Source: Rubrivivax sp.
GTDB taxonomy: Bacteria; Pseudomonadota; Gammaproteobacteria; Burkholderiales; Burkholderiaceae_C
Length of the DNA stretch: 48,653 nt
Assembly (NCBI GenBank): GCA_030681795.1
Contig: JAUXRG010000017.1
Coordinates: 1-48,653 of the forward strand
Reading direction: 5' to 3'
Positions 25,326 to 35,691 of the stretch are shown piece by piece. The translations under genes and the position numbers were made by a program. Each line of letters begins with the position of its first letter. The first letter of the stretch is position 1. The notes under the pieces are model-generated. The model was not told the DNA's origin, searched no databases, and saw only the letters and a program-made list of their open reading frames with translations.

Positions 25326-26540
25326 CTACTTCACCCAGGTATTGAGCTGGATGATGGGCATGAGCACCGCCAGCATGATGAGCACGACGACGATGCCCAT
25401 GACCACGATGAGCAGCGGCTCCAGGATGGTCGCCGCGGCCATGGCCCGGCGCTGCACCTCGGCCGAGAGCTGCGCCGAGGCGCGCAGCAGCATTTCGGGC
25501 AGCTGGCCGGTCTGCTCACCCAGCCGCGCGAACATCGCCAGCAGGCCGGGAAAGCGCTTCTTGCCCGCCAGGGCCGAAGCCAGCGGCGCGCCTTCGCGCA
25601 CCTGCACCAGGGCGTCGAGCGCATCGGCGCGCATGGCACGGTTGCCCAGCGTTTCGGCCGCCGCCTGCAGGGCCTTGAGGATGGGCACGCCGGCGCCCGC
25701 CAGCATCGCCAGCGTGCCGCCGAAGCGCGCCGCGTTGTAGCCCCGCGCCAGGCGGCCGACCAGCGGCAGGCGCAGCAGCGCCGCGTCGCTGCGCTCGCGA
25801 AAGGCCTCGCCGCGCCGCGCCAGCACGAAGGCGCCACTGGCGCCGGCCACCAGCAGCGCCACCGCCCAGCCCCACTGGCGGACGAAGGCGCTCAGGCCCA
25901 GCATGGCCACCGTGAGCAGGGGCAAGGCGCGCTTGGAACTGACGAAGACGCCGGCGATCTGCGGCACCACGTAGGTGACCAGGATGATGACGATGATCAG
26001 CGCCACCACCGAAACGATGGTCGGGTAGAGCATCGCGCCCAGCACCTTGCTGCGCAGCGCCTGCTGTTGCTCCAGGTCATCGGCCAGGCGTTCGAGCACC
26101 GGCCCCAGCGCCCCGCTCTGCTCGCCCGCGGCGACCACCGCGCGGTAGACATCGTCGAACTCGCGCGGCGCCGTGGACAGCGCGCGGGCGAATGAGCTGC
26201 CGGCATTCACCTCGCTCTTCAGATGCGCCACCAGTTCATGCTGACGCTGGCTCTCGGTCTCTTCCGACAGCGCCGTGAGCGCGCGTTCCAGCGGCAGCCC
26301 GGAGCCCACCAGCCCGGCGAGCTGGCGCGTCCATACCGCCAGGCCCGTGGCCGTGAAGACGCGCCGCGTGAAGCGCGCCGTGGCCGCGTCGCTGGCGGCC
26401 ATGGTCACCAGCGTCACCCCCAGCGGCACGAGCTCGCGGCTGCGCAGCTGCGAGCGTGCCGCCCTGACGTTGTCGGCCTCGAGCAGCCCGCTTTGCGATT
26501 TGCCGGCGGCGTCCAGGGCCTCGAAACGGTAGGCAGGCAT
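25326..26540 (-). CDS. gspF: Type II secretion inner-membrane platform protein GspF
   Basis: This 404-residue protein starts MPAYRFEALDAAGKSQSG. It has two repeated GspF/T2SSF domains (about 70-195 and 270-395), each followed by hydrophobic helices (VVALIIVIILVTYVVP; LIVVMGIVVVLIMLAVLMP). It anchors the GspE ATPase to the assembly platform. The ATG at 26540 gives the family start; upstream in-frame codons lie in gspE. It is the last gene of the eleven-gene operon. Confidence 0.96.
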   Translation of the reverse strand: MPAYRFEALDAAGKSQSGLLEADNVRAARSQLRSRELVPLGVTLVTMAASDAATARFTRRVFTATGLAVWTRQLAGLVGSGLPLERALTALSEETESQRQHELVAHLKSEVNAGSSFARALSTAPREFDDVYRAVVAAGEQSGALGPVLERLADDLEQQQALRSKVLGAMLYPTIVSVVALIIVIILVTYVVPQIAGVFVSSKRALPLLTVAMLGLSAFVRQWGWAVALLVAGASGAFVLARRGEAFRERSDAALLRLPLVGRLARGYNAARFGGTLAMLAGAGVPILKALQAAAETLGNRAMRADALDALVQVREGAPLASALAGKKRFPGLLAMFARLGEQTGQLPEMLLRASAQLSAEVQRRAMAAATILEPLLIVVMGIVVVLIMLAVLMPIIQLNTWVK

Positions 26541-26565
26541 GGCGGATGGTGTGCGGGCCGGGTGC

Positions 26566-27987
26566 TCAGTCGCGCGTGACGCGAATGACTTCTTCGGCCG
26601 AGGTGACGCCCTCGCGCACCAGCCGCTCGCCATCGTCGCGCATGGCGCGCAGCCCGGCGGCGCGCGCCGCGACAGCCAGGTCGTGCTCGGAGGCCCGGTT
26701 GTGGATCAACGCCTGCACGTTCTCGTCCACCACCATCAATTCATAGACGCCCGTGCGGCCCTTGTAGCCCGTGTGGCTGCACTTCGCGCAACCCACGGGG
26801 TGCCAGCGGCCGTCGCTATCCTGCCGGCGGCATGCCGGGCAGAGCTTGCGCACCAGGCGCTGCGCCAGCGCGCCGAGCAGGCTGCTCGACAGCAGGTAGG
26901 GCTCGACGCCCATGTCGATGAGCCGGGTCACGCACGAGGGTGCGTCGTTGGTGTGGATGGTGGCCAGCACCAGGTGGCCGGTGAGCGAGGCCTGGATGGC
27001 GATCTGCGCGGTCTCGTAATCGCGGATCTCGCCGATCATGATGACGTCCGGGTCCTGGCGCAGGATGGCGCGCAAGGCCTTGGCGAAGGTGAGTTCGATC
27101 TTCGGGTTGACCTGCGTCTGGCCGATCCCCGCGAGCTCGTATTCCACCGGGTCTTCGACCGTCAGCACGTTGGTCGTGCTGGTGTCGATGCGCCCCAGCG
27201 AGGCGTACAGCGTGGTCGTCTTGCCCGAACCCGTGGGCCCGGTGACGAGCAGGATGCCGTGGGGCTGCTGGATCAGCCGGGCGAAGGATTCGAGCACCTC
27301 GCCGTCCATGCCCAGGCCTTCGAGCGTGAATTTCGATTCGGCCTTGTCCAGCAAACGCAGCACGGCGCGTTCGCCGTGCGACGAAGGCAGTGTGGAGACG
27401 CGCACGTCGATGGCGCGGCCGCCGATGCGCAGCGAGATGCGGCCGTCCTGGGGCAGGCGCTTCTCGGCGATATCGAGCTCGGCCATGATCTTCAGCCGGC
27501 TGATGAGCGCCGCGTGCAGCGCCTTGTTCGGCTGCACCACCTCGCGCAGCGTGCCGTCGACACGGAAGCGCACCGAACTGCTGCGCTCGTAGGGCTCGAT
27601 GTGGATGTCGCTGGCGCCGTCCTTGGCCGCCTGCGTGAGCAGCGCATTGAGCATGCGGATGATGGGTGCGTCGTCGGCGGCCTCGAGCAGGTCTTCCACC
27701 GCCGGCAGGTCCTGCATCATGCGGCTGAGGTCGACGCCGCTCTCGACTTCGCCGATCACCGCCGCGGCGCTGCTCTCGCTGCCGGCGTAGGCCGCGGCGA
27801 TGCGCTGCGCCAGCGTCGCCGTGGCCTCGCGCTCGAAGCCGGCCACGTCGAACAGCCGCGCCACCTCGGCCACGGCCGCGGCGGGCGTGGTCTCGCCGGC
27901 CCACAGCAGCAACTGCTCGCCGTCGTCCTCGAGCAGCAAGGTGTGCGCCTTGGCGAAGGCGTAGGGCAAGGGGTGTCGGGCGGACAT
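26566..27987 (-). CDS. gspE: Type II secretion ATPase GspE
   Basis: This 473-residue hexameric ATPase has Walker A GPTGSGKT at 250-257, a Walker B region near [10 protein letters not shown] (315-324), and a four-cysteine zinc element, C383-x2-C386 and C400-x2-C403. It powers pseudopilus assembly with GspL and GspF. The N-terminal domain is compact, with the catalytic half starting near 105. It starts 30 bp after gspD and ends 25 bp before gspF. Confidence 0.97.
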   Translation of the reverse strand: MSARHPLPYAFAKAHTLLLEDDGEQLLLWAGETTPAAAVAEVARLFDVAGFEREATATLAQRIAAAYAGSESSAAAVIGEVESGVDLSRMMQDLPAVEDLLEAADDAPIIRMLNALLTQAAKDGASDIHIEPYERSSSVRFRVDGTLREVVQPNKALHAALISRLKIMAELDIAEKRLPQDGRISLRIGGRAIDVRVSTLPSSHGERAVLRLLDKAESKFTLEGLGMDGEVLESFARLIQQPHGILLVTGPTGSGKTTTLYASLGRIDTSTTNVLTVEDPVEYELAGIGQTQVNPKIELTFAKALRAILRQDPDVIMIGEIRDYETAQIAIQASLTGHLVLATIHTNDAPSCVTRLIDMGVEPYLLSSSLLGALAQRLVRKLCPACRRQDSDGRWHPVGCAKCSHTGYKGRTGVYELMVVDENVQALIHNRASEHDLAVAARAAGLRAMRDDGERLVREGVTSAEEVIRVTRD

Positions 27988-28017
27988 CGGCTCGGGGCTC
28001 GTGTGGGGCGGGCCGGA

Positions 28018-30168
28018 CTAGGGCTGCTGCGCGCCGGCCGGTGCCGCCGGCACGGGTGCGGACGCCGGTGCAGATTCCGGTGCAGGCGCCGGCTCGCGCA
28101 GGGGCGGCAGCACGGGCGCCTCGTTGATCGGCAGCATCAGGCTGGGGGCCGGCTGGCTCTCCTTTTGCTGGCTGCGGATCATCTCGTAGCGGTCCAGCGA
28201 GAAGCGGTGGGCCGCCTCGGCGTCGCGCATCACGATGGGGCGCAGGAAGACGATCATGTTGGTGCGCTTGCGCTCGCGGCTTTCCGTGCGGAACAGCGCC
28301 CCCAGCCAGGGGATATCACCGAGCAGCGGCACCTTGCTGCGGCTGGTCACGAAGCGGTCTTCGATGAGGCCGCCGAGCACCAGGATCTGGCCATCGTCGA
28401 CCACCACGGTGCCTTCGATGGAGCGCTTGGTCGTGCTCGGGCCGGCGTTGGTGGTGCCGGCCGCCGTATCGTTCTTGACGCTGCTCTGCTCCTGGAAGAT
28501 CGTCATGCGGATCGCGCCCCCCTCGCCGATCTGCGGCCGGATGCGCAGCGTGATGCCGACATCCTTGCGCTCGATGGTCTGGAAGGGGTTGGTCGTGGTG
28601 CCGCCCGTTTGCGTGAACTGCCCGGTGATGAAGGGCACGTTCTCGCCGACAACGATCTTGGCCTCTTCGTTGTCCAGCGTGATGAGGTTGGGCGTGGAAA
28701 CGATATTCGTCTCGGACTGCGTCTGCAGCGCCCGCGCGATGGCGGCCAGCGAGACCACGCCGTTGATGCTCTTGAGCAGGCCCAGGTTGAGCCCCGGCCC
28801 GAGGTTGACCGTGCCCTGGGCGGCGCTGGTATTGATATCGATGATGCTGGGCTGACCGGTGCCCGAGAAATTGGTGCCGGCCACCAGGCCGAGCTTGTCG
28901 CCGGCGCGGCCCACGAGGTCTTGCCACTGGAAGCCGAAGTCGGCGGAGTCGCTGGGCGCCACCTCGACGATCATGCTTTCGATATAGACCTGCGCGCGCC
29001 GCGTGTCGAGCTGGTCGATGAGCGCGCGCACCTGCTTGTACAGCGGCTCGGGCGCGGTGATGACCAGCGAGTTCGTCGCCGGGTCGGCCTGGATGAAGCC
29101 CCCCGTGGAAGGCTGCCCGGCGGCCGTCACGCCCGCCGTGGCGGCGGTGGCTGTGGCGGCGGCGCTGGTGCCGGTGGGCGCCTGCGTGGGGACTCCCCCC
29201 GTGGCCGCAGATGGGGGCGCCGCACCCCCGCTGGAGCTGCTGCCCAAGGCGCCGAAGGCGGCGCGCACCACCGCGGCCAGCCGCGTGGCGTCGGCGTGCT
29301 TCAGGTGCACCACCCACAGCCCGCCCCCCGGGCCGACGAGGTTGCTCGGCCGGTCCAGCCGCGCGATGGTGGCGCGCATGGCGGCCAGTCGCGCCGGGTT
29401 GGGCGCGCGGATGATGAGTGAATTGCTGCGCGAATCGGCCACCACGGTGGTGCCGCTGGCCGCGCCGCCCGGGATCACCCCCACCCCGCCGACCCCGGAT
29501 TCGCTCAGACGCTGCACCAGCGGCACGAGGTCGGCCGCCACCACATGCTGCAGCGGGATGATCTCGACATCGGTGCCTGCGGGCTGGTCGAGCGCGGCAA
29601 TGATCTTGGCGATGCGCTGCAGGTTGTCGGCGTAATCGGTGATCACCAGCGAGTTGGTGCCGGGGTTGGCGTTGATGGTGTTGTTGGCGCTGATCAGCGG
29701 CCGCAGCACGGCCACCAGGTTGTTGGGGTTCTCGTAGCGCAGCGTGAAGATCTGCGTGATGACCTGGTCGCCGCGCGTCGCCACCTCGCCCACGGAAACC
29801 GTGCCGGTCTGCAGCTTGGCATCCGCCTCGGGCACGACCTTGAGCAGGCCGCCGCTTTCGACCACCGAGAAGCCCAGGCCGCGCAGCGCCGACTGGTAGC
29901 TCTGGTAGGCCTCGCGCACGCTTTGCGGCTGTTCGCTGTAGACCGTGATCGTGCCTTTCACGCGCGGGTCGACGACGATGGCGCGATCAATCATCGCGGC
30001 GAAGGCGCGCGTGACGGCGTCGATATCGGCGTTGACGAAATTCACGGTTACCGGGGCGCGCGACTTGGTCGCGGCCTGCGCCCAGGCGCCGGGAACGGCG
30101 GCCAGTACCGACAGGGCACCCGCCCAGATCCAGCCCTGCAATAGCCTTCGCGGTCGCTTCATGCTCAT
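28018..30168 (-). CDS. gspD: Type II secretion secretin GspD
   Basis: This 716-residue outer-membrane secretin has a signal peptide (1-31), N0 (about 38-115), the N1-N3 ring domains (for example NSLVITDYADNLQRIAKIIA), and a secretin core with VPLLGDIPWLGALFR near 620. A Ser/Gly/Ala/Thr/Pro insert (about 310-365) interrupts the N3 domain, as in many secretins. The tail is Pro/Ala-rich and shows no clear pilotin-binding S-domain. The start at 30168 overlaps the gspN stop (ATGA); a second in-frame ATG at 30162 is possible. Confidence 0.97.
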   Translation of the reverse strand: MSMKRPRRLLQGWIWAGALSVLAAVPGAWAQAATKSRAPVTVNFVNADIDAVTRAFAAMIDRAIVVDPRVKGTITVYSEQPQSVREAYQSYQSALRGLGFSVVESGGLLKVVPEADAKLQTGTVSVGEVATRGDQVITQIFTLRYENPNNLVAVLRPLISANNTINANPGTNSLVITDYADNLQRIAKIIAALDQPAGTDVEIIPLQHVVAADLVPLVQRLSESGVGGVGVIPGGAASGTTVVADSRSNSLIIRAPNPARLAAMRATIARLDRPSNLVGPGGGLWVVHLKHADATRLAAVVRAAFGALGSSSSGGAAPPSAATGGVPTQAPTGTSAAATATAATAGVTAAGQPSTGGFIQADPATNSLVITAPEPLYKQVRALIDQLDTRRAQVYIESMIVEVAPSDSADFGFQWQDLVGRAGDKLGLVAGTNFSGTGQPSIIDINTSAAQGTVNLGPGLNLGLLKSINGVVSLAAIARALQTQSETNIVSTPNLITLDNEEAKIVVGENVPFITGQFTQTGGTTTNPFQTIERKDVGITLRIRPQIGEGGAIRMTIFQEQSSVKNDTAAGTTNAGPSTTKRSIEGTVVVDDGQILVLGGLIEDRFVTSRSKVPLLGDIPWLGALFRTESRERKRTNMIVFLRPIVMRDAEAAHRFSLDRYEMIRSQQKESQPAPSLMLPINEAPVLPPLREPAPAPESAPASAPVPAAPAGAQQP

Positions 30169-30941
30169 CCTATGGAAATGACGGACAGCGCCCCCTGGCG
30201 CCGGCCGATGATATTCAGCAGGTTGCCCAGCGCCGCCTCGGAGCCCGCGGCCGCGCTGGCCTGGCCCCTGAAGTGCAGCTTGCCGCCCGCCCACTGGCCC
30301 AGCCCCGAGAGCTGCAGCGCGCCGCTGCTGGTGCTGAGCTGCAGGCTCGCCGTGTCGCCGCGCGCGGCGTCGCCGCTGAGCACGAGGCGGTAACTGCCCA
30401 GCACCGCGAGAGTGGATACGCGCGAGGCGATCGCGCCCAGTTCGAGCTCGGCCTGCCCGCTGATAGCCCAGCGCCCCTGCGCCTGCTCCAACGCCAGGCC
30501 CGGGCTGCTGAGCAGCAACGAACCCGAGGGCTGCAGCGTATTCCACGGCGTGCCCAGGCCGACCAGCCAGGACGCCGGCCATTGCCCGATCACGCCCGGT
30601 GAGGCCGGCAATTCCACGCGCCAGCGGCCGAACCCGGGCCGCACGCGTAGCCGCAACTCGCCGTTGATGCAGCAGGCCTGGCGCGCACGCAGCGCCAGCG
30701 CCGCGCCGTCAAGCGAGAGATTCCACTGCAGCCTCCCCGGCAGCGCGCTGGCGTCCCGGCTGCCTGCGCCGCCGGTGAGCACCATCACGGCGCTGCCCTG
30801 CCAGAGCGTGCCGCGGGCGTCGGCCAGCAGCAAGCGCTCGTCGGTGGCGCTGGACACCGCCCCCGCCAGCCACGCTGCCGGCGCGAAGGCCACCAGCGCC
30901 GCCACGGCGCCCAGCCCCGCGCCGGCCACGGCCCAGCGCAT
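30165..30941 (-). CDS. gspN: Type II secretion protein GspN
   Basis: This 258-residue protein has one N-terminal membrane helix (about 4-25) and a beta-rich periplasmic domain (GTLWQGSAVMVLTGG, LQPSGSLLLSSPGLAL, GKLHFRGQASAAAG) typical of GspN. GspN is an optional T2SS part of unclear role. The ATG at 30941 shares its A with the gspM stop (TGATG). The pairing M-N-D is usual for the betaproteobacterial locus. Confidence 0.88.
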   Translation of the reverse strand: MRWAVAGAGLGAVAALVAFAPAAWLAGAVSSATDERLLLADARGTLWQGSAVMVLTGGAGSRDASALPGRLQWNLSLDGAALALRARQACCINGELRLRVRPGFGRWRVELPASPGVIGQWPASWLVGLGTPWNTLQPSGSLLLSSPGLALEQAQGRWAISGQAELELGAIASRVSTLAVLGSYRLVLSGDAARGDTASLQLSTSSGALQLSGLGQWAGGKLHFRGQASAAAGSEAALGNLLNIIGRRQGALSVISIG

Positions 30942-31438
30942 CAAGCGCCGCCCCCCAGGGCCAGCACCAGGGTGCCGCTGTAGCCCTGGGCACCGCGCGC
31001 GAGCTTGGCCTCGACCGGCCGCGCACGAGCACCCGAGCGGGCTTCGGCCAGCCAGCCGCGCAACTGCGTGGGTCCGGCGCCGTTGAGCGTGAGCACGGCC
31101 CGGTCGCCCTGCATCGTGAGCCGACCCTTGTCGCCCAGGCGCTCGGTGGCCGCCTTCAGCGCCGCGGCCGCCTGTTCCGGGTTCACGGGCGGCGTCGCGC
31201 GCAGCTCGGCGGACTCGGTCGCCAGGCGCTGCATGGTCTGCAGCTGCATCTCCAGCGCGTCGAGCTCGGCCGGTGCCCTGGCGAGGGTGCGCCAGGCCGG
31301 CTGCACCGCCACCAGCCAGACGAGGAGCAGGCCCAGCACCGCCATGCCGAGACTGGCCAGGGTCCGATCGCGCGAGCTCAGCGCGCGCCACGCGTCACTC
31401 ACGGGCGCGAGGGCCTGCTTCACCGCGTCGCCTCTCAT
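30941..31438 (-). CDS. gspM: Type II secretion protein GspM
   Basis: This 165-residue bitopic protein has a short cytoplasmic N-terminus, one membrane helix (about 28-47, LASLGMAVLGLLLVWLVAV), a coiled region and a small ferredoxin-like periplasmic domain. It partners GspL in the platform. It overlaps gspL by 4 bp. Confidence 0.92.
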   Translation of the reverse strand: MRGDAVKQALAPVSDAWRALSSRDRTLASLGMAVLGLLLVWLVAVQPAWRTLARAPAELDALEMQLQTMQRLATESAELRATPPVNPEQAAAALKAATERLGDKGRLTMQGDRAVLTLNGAGPTQLRGWLAEARSGARARPVEAKLARGAQGYSGTLVLALGGGA

Positions 31439-32694
31439 GCGCCCCCCTGGCCCGGCCCGGGTGCGCTCGCCCGGTTGACGCTGATCAGCCCCTCGGCGAA
31501 TTCGGCTTCATAGCCGGCGCTGCGCAGGCGTTCGCGGAAGGGCTTCATCTGCGCCTCGCCCCAGCCCGGCGCGGCCAGCGTCAGACGCCCGGACTCGAAG
31601 CGCAGCGCCTGCGCCGGCCCCTGCGTGTCGGGCCAGGCCAGCGCCGCGGCCCCGAGCACGGCCTCCAGATCGCCGTCCCCCGGGCGGCCGGCGGCGGCGC
31701 GCAGCCGCTCGGTCTCGCGCTGCATCTGCAGCGGCGCATCGAGCACCGCCCGCACGCCCGGGTGCGCCGCCTTGAGCAAGGCCGTCATCGCGCTGCGCTT
31801 GGCGTCCAGGGCCTGCTGCTGTTGCCAGGCCCAGGCGTTCAGGCCGACCAGCTGCAGCACGGCCAGCGCTGCCAGGCCCAGGCGGACCGCTCGCCATTCG
31901 GCGCTGAGAAAGCGCTTGCCGGCTTCGCGCAAGGCACGCGTGCCGCGATGGCGCGCCGCGAGCTCGAACTGGCGCAGGTTGAGCGTTCCCTGGGCGGCCT
32001 CGAGCGCACGCTCGGCCTCGCCCAGCAGCGCCACCGGTGCGCCCAGCCAGCGCTCGGCGGCCGCCGCGGCGGCCGGTGTGGCCGTCCAGCGCACGGGCGT
32101 GGCGGGCTCGGGCTGCAGCGCACGCGCCAGCGCGCCGCTCAGGCGCAGGCACAGCGCGCCGTCTTCACGGCTCAGCGCGAGCCAGGGCGTGGATTCGGCG
32201 AGCCCCTCCACGACGAAGAAGTGGCCGCGTGCGGCGCCGCCGGGCACGCAGGCCGTCACCACGCGGTCGATGCTCAGGCCGGCGCCCTCCAGCGCCGCCA
32301 GTGCCGCTGCCAGCCAGGGCTTGTGGGTCACCGCCACCCAACCCGGCTGGCCGGCCACGGCGCCCGGGGCGAGCGCGAAGTGCAGGGCCTCGTCGTCGTC
32401 GAGCAGGTCTTCTTCCATCACCCCCAGCAGGGCCGCGCGCAAGCGTCCCGACGGCGCCTTGGGAACGTCCACGCGGTGCCAGCTCACGTCGCCTTCGCCC
32501 AGCACCAGCACCACCTGGGCGGCGCGCGGCAACAAGGCGGCAGCGGCGCTGCCGCTGCGACTGACGCCACGGCCGTCGGTACTGAGCGCGAAGCTCCATT
32601 CGGTGGGCGGCCGCAGGCTCGTGGCCGCATCGTGGCCGGTGGCCCGGGCACCCAGGCGTTCGCGGGGCGGGAGCTGAATGGCAAGGACAGACAT
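31435..32694 (-). CDS. gspL: Type II secretion protein GspL
   Basis: This 419-residue protein has an actin-like cytoplasmic domain (about 1-260) that binds GspE, a membrane helix (about 275-295, LGLAALAVLQLVGLNAWAW), and a periplasmic ferredoxin-like domain that pairs with GspM. The N-terminus is low in conservation, as usual. It starts 54 bp after gspK, the largest gap inside the operon, so a ribosome or RNA-processing boundary is possible there. Confidence 0.92.
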   Translation of the reverse strand: MSVLAIQLPPRERLGARATGHDAATSLRPPTEWSFALSTDGRGVSRSGSAAAALLPRAAQVVLVLGEGDVSWHRVDVPKAPSGRLRAALLGVMEEDLLDDDEALHFALAPGAVAGQPGWVAVTHKPWLAAALAALEGAGLSIDRVVTACVPGGAARGHFFVVEGLAESTPWLALSREDGALCLRLSGALARALQPEPATPVRWTATPAAAAAAERWLGAPVALLGEAERALEAAQGTLNLRQFELAARHRGTRALREAGKRFLSAEWRAVRLGLAALAVLQLVGLNAWAWQQQQALDAKRSAMTALLKAAHPGVRAVLDAPLQMQRETERLRAAAGRPGDGDLEAVLGAAALAWPDTQGPAQALRFESGRLTLAAPGWGEAQMKPFRERLRSAGYEAEFAEGLISVNRASAPGPGQGGA

Positions 32695-32748
32695 CAGTGG
32701 CGAGGCTTGAGCTGCAGTGGTCAGCGGGCGGATTCCGTATTGTGGCCG

Positions 32749-33729
32749 TCAGCGCGCCGGCGTCGAAAAGCTCTGCCGTTCACGGCGCCGCACGCTCACG
32801 CCGTTGCCTTCGCGTTGCACCAGCGAACGCTCTTCGAGCACGCGTTCTTCCAGGCGCAGGCGACCGGCGACCTCGAACCAGTTGGAGCCCACCGAGACGC
32901 GCGCGGCGTCCGCCGTCACGCCGGCGGGCAACAGCACCTGCACCGCGGCCAGCGTCTCGAAGGGCTGGCGCTGGCGGGCCTGCAGCAGACGTTCGGCGGT
33001 GCCGGTATCCAGTCCGTCGATGGCCGCCAGCAGCACCTCGCGCGGCGCCGTATTGGCATTCACGGGCGTGGCCACGGGCAGCAGGTCGACCCAGGGCGCC
33101 AGCCGCTCCAGCGTGCCCGGGGCGATGCCCAGCCAGACCAGATCGGTCAGCCGGGCCGGCTTGATGGGCGGGCCCTGCACGCCGGGGTCGCCCGTGGGCG
33201 CCAGCGCCTGGCCCAGGGCGTCGGCAATCTGCGCGGCGGTGTCGCCCGGCGCGCCCGCCAGGGTGGCCAGGCGCTGCAGCGCGGCCGTCTGCGAGGGCTC
33301 CACCTTGCCCGCGCCGTCGATGAGCCCGCGCAGGTTGAAGCGCGATTGCGCATCGACGATGGTGCCGCTGATGAAGGCCTCGGGCCCGGCGTCGACGTTG
33401 TTGTCCTTGTCGGCGGCGAGAAAGGTCGACAGCCGCGCCTCGGCCAGCGGCGTGGCCCAGGGCTCGTCGAGCGAATCGAAGACATGCCCGCCTTGCCGGC
33501 GCGTGCGAGCGTCCTCGCGCAGGATCAGCCGCGCCCAGTCCAGCGCGCCGCTGAGGATCCATCCGGCCTGCGCCCTCGCCCGCTCGGCCGATTCGACCTG
33601 CACGGCGCGCGCCTGCTGCCAGACCATGCCCGCGGTGACGCTGGTGATGAGCACCAGGATGATCATCGCCAGCAGCAGTGCGGCGCCGCGCTGGCGCTGG
33701 AGCTTGGGCTTGGGCGGCGGCGTCTTCAC
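32749..33729 (-). CDS. gspK: Type II secretion minor pseudopilin GspK
   Basis: This 326-residue protein has a short basic leader and then GAALLLAMIILVLITSV. As in other GspK proteins it lacks the glutamate at position 5 of the mature pilin, fitting the tip position of the pseudopilus. The large globular domain contains the NANTAPREVLLAAIDGLD segment of the family. Translation starts at the GTG at 33729, which overlaps the gspJ stop (GTGA). Confidence 0.93.
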   Translation of the reverse strand: MKTPPPKPKLQRQRGAALLLAMIILVLITSVTAGMVWQQARAVQVESAERARAQAGWILSGALDWARLILREDARTRRQGGHVFDSLDEPWATPLAEARLSTFLAADKDNNVDAGPEAFISGTIVDAQSRFNLRGLIDGAGKVEPSQTAALQRLATLAGAPGDTAAQIADALGQALAPTGDPGVQGPPIKPARLTDLVWLGIAPGTLERLAPWVDLLPVATPVNANTAPREVLLAAIDGLDTGTAERLLQARQRQPFETLAAVQVLLPAGVTADAARVSVGSNWFEVAGRLRLEERVLEERSLVQREGNGVSVRRRERQSFSTPAR

Positions 33730-34385
33730 GATCCGGCCGGCCCGAGGGCGATGTCGCGCGTGAGGGTCTGCTCGCGCACCGTGATCACCAGGCGCACCGC
33801 ATCGGGCAGCGCTTCGCGCAGCGCAGCGCCCGCCAGGCCGCCGGCCCCGCTGGCGGCGCTGGCAACCGGCGCGGGTGCCCGGACCAGGTTGCCGGTGGAC
33901 TGCGCGTTGCTCCACTGGCCGCCGCGGTGAAAATAGATCTGCCACTGGCTGGCGCCGTCCAGCAGCAGGGTCTGCGCGGCCTCGTTGCCCAGCAGCTGCT
34001 GGCTGCGCAGCCAGACCTGCTGCAGATCGCCCACCCGCACCGAGGTCGGCCCGACCCAGCGCTGCCACAGCCCGCCGCGCACCGACCAGGCCACCAGCGC
34101 CACGCCCCCTTCGGCGCGGCGCGTGATGCGCAGCGTCTGGCCGTCGAAGGCGATGGCGGGAACGCCGTCGACCTCGGTGTCGAACAGCGCCTGCAGGTCC
34201 TGCTCCCATTGGGTGAGCACGGTCGCCAGGCGCACCGTGCGGTCGATCACCTCGCGGCTGCCCTCGCGGGCGCGCAGCACACCGTCCAGGCCCTGCCAGG
34301 CGAGCGCGGCCAGGATCGCCATCACCACCAGGGCCACCAGCACCTCGACGAGCGTGAACCCGCGGCTGCGGCGCAGACGTTTCAT
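33726..34385 (-). CDS. gspJ: Type II secretion minor pseudopilin GspJ
   Basis: This 219-residue prepilin-like protein has leader MKRLRRSRG, cleavage before FTLVEVLVALVVMAILA (Glu5 present), and a beta-rich domain with LALITVREQ-like end strands. It forms the pseudopilus tip with GspI and GspK. It overlaps gspI by 4 bp (ATGA). Confidence 0.94.
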   Translation of the reverse strand: MKRLRRSRGFTLVEVLVALVVMAILAALAWQGLDGVLRAREGSREVIDRTVRLATVLTQWEQDLQALFDTEVDGVPAIAFDGQTLRITRRAEGGVALVAWSVRGGLWQRWVGPTSVRVGDLQQVWLRSQQLLGNEAAQTLLLDGASQWQIYFHRGGQWSNAQSTGNLVRAPAPVASAASGAGGLAGAALREALPDAVRLVITVREQTLTRDIALGPAGS

Positions 34386-34734
34386 GGCCGCGGCAAGACG
34401 GTGGACAGGGTCACGAGCACATGGCCGGCTTCGTCGCTGACCACCGCGTCGACGCGCCGAAAACTCGGGTTGGGCGTGGGCCGCGTGACGAGCTTGCCGG
34501 GGTAGCTGCGACCGAGTTGCTCGCAGCTGAAGTCGGCATCGCCCACGCCGGGGAAGGCGCGCGACAGGCGCAGGCCGGTGAGCTGGTTGTCGGCGCACCA
34601 CTGCGCGGCGACGACCGCGGCCAGACGGCCGGCGTTGTCGGTGAGCACGCCGGCCGCGCGCAGCCCTGCGCCCAGCGCGATGGCCACCACCGCCAGCGCC
34701 ACCAGCACCTCGATGAGCGTGAAGCCTCGCGCCT

Positions 34735-34738
<4 letters not shown>
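34382..34738 (-). CDS. gspI: Type II secretion minor pseudopilin GspI
   Basis: This 118-residue protein has leader MKARG, cleavage before FTLIEVLVALAVVAIALGAG, and the GspI core WCADNQLTGLRLS. It nucleates the tip complex. It overlaps gspH by 4 bp. Confidence 0.94.
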
Positions 34739-35203
<465 letters not shown>

Positions 35204-35229
<26 letters not shown>

Positions 35230-35638
35230 TCTTGCCTTCGCCGCCCGGCTGGCCATCGGCTCCGAAGCTGAAGACATCGATCTCGCCCTTGACCCCCGGG
35301 TTGAGGTACTGGTACGGGCGGCCCCAGGGGTCGGCCGGCAGCTTGTCGACGTAGGGCTTCCAGTTCGGCGGCACCGCGCCGGCCGTGGGCTTTCTCACCA
35401 GCGCGTCCAGGCCCTGCTCGGCGCTGGGGTAGCGCTGGTTGTCCAGGCGGTACAGCTTGAACGCCTGCATCAGGTTGTTGACGTCGGTGCGCGCCGCGGT
35501 CACGCGGGCGTCGTCGGCACGGTCTATGAGGTTGGGCACGATCAGCGCGCCGAGCACGCCGATGATGACCAGCACGACCATGAGTTCGATGAGCGTGAAA
35601 CCGCGGGCGCGGCGGGCAGTGCGGGCGTGCTGGATCAT
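35204..35638 (-). CDS. gspG: Type II secretion major pseudopilin GspG
   Basis: This 144-residue protein has leader MIQHARTARRARG, cleavage before FTLIELMVVLVIIGVLGAL, and the GspG domain with PADPWGRPYQYLNPG and a C-terminal calcium-loop-like DVFSFGADGQPGGEG. It builds the pseudopilus shaft. It is the first gene of the minus-strand operon and starts 59 bp from the divergent gspC. Confidence 0.97.
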
Positions 35639-35683
35639 GGTGACGGCGCGGCGTGGTGGCGCCAGGCGAGCGGGGTGGCTTGA

Positions 35684-35689
35684 ATCATA
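35684..35689 (-). promoter_or_regulatory. Candidate -10 box for the gspG-F operon
   Basis: The minus strand reads TATGAT, matching five of six consensus positions, 45 nt before the gspG ATG. It overlaps the opposing -10 of gspC. Confidence 0.45.
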
Positions 35690-35691
35690 AT
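35686..35691 (+). promoter_or_regulatory. Candidate -10 box of gspC (leaderless)
   Basis: CATAAT followed by GC ends 6 nt before the gspC ATG at 35698. No ribosome site fits between them. Confidence 0.45.

Noticed and set aside
26539..29421. A long plus-strand open frame opposite gspE and gspD
   Set aside because: Antisense shadow: low-complexity composition with no motifs, while the minus strand encodes unmistakable GspE and GspD.
31273..33930. A long plus-strand open frame opposite gspK, gspL and gspM
   Set aside because: Same reason: antisense to recognised T2SS genes, and composition atypical for a protein.
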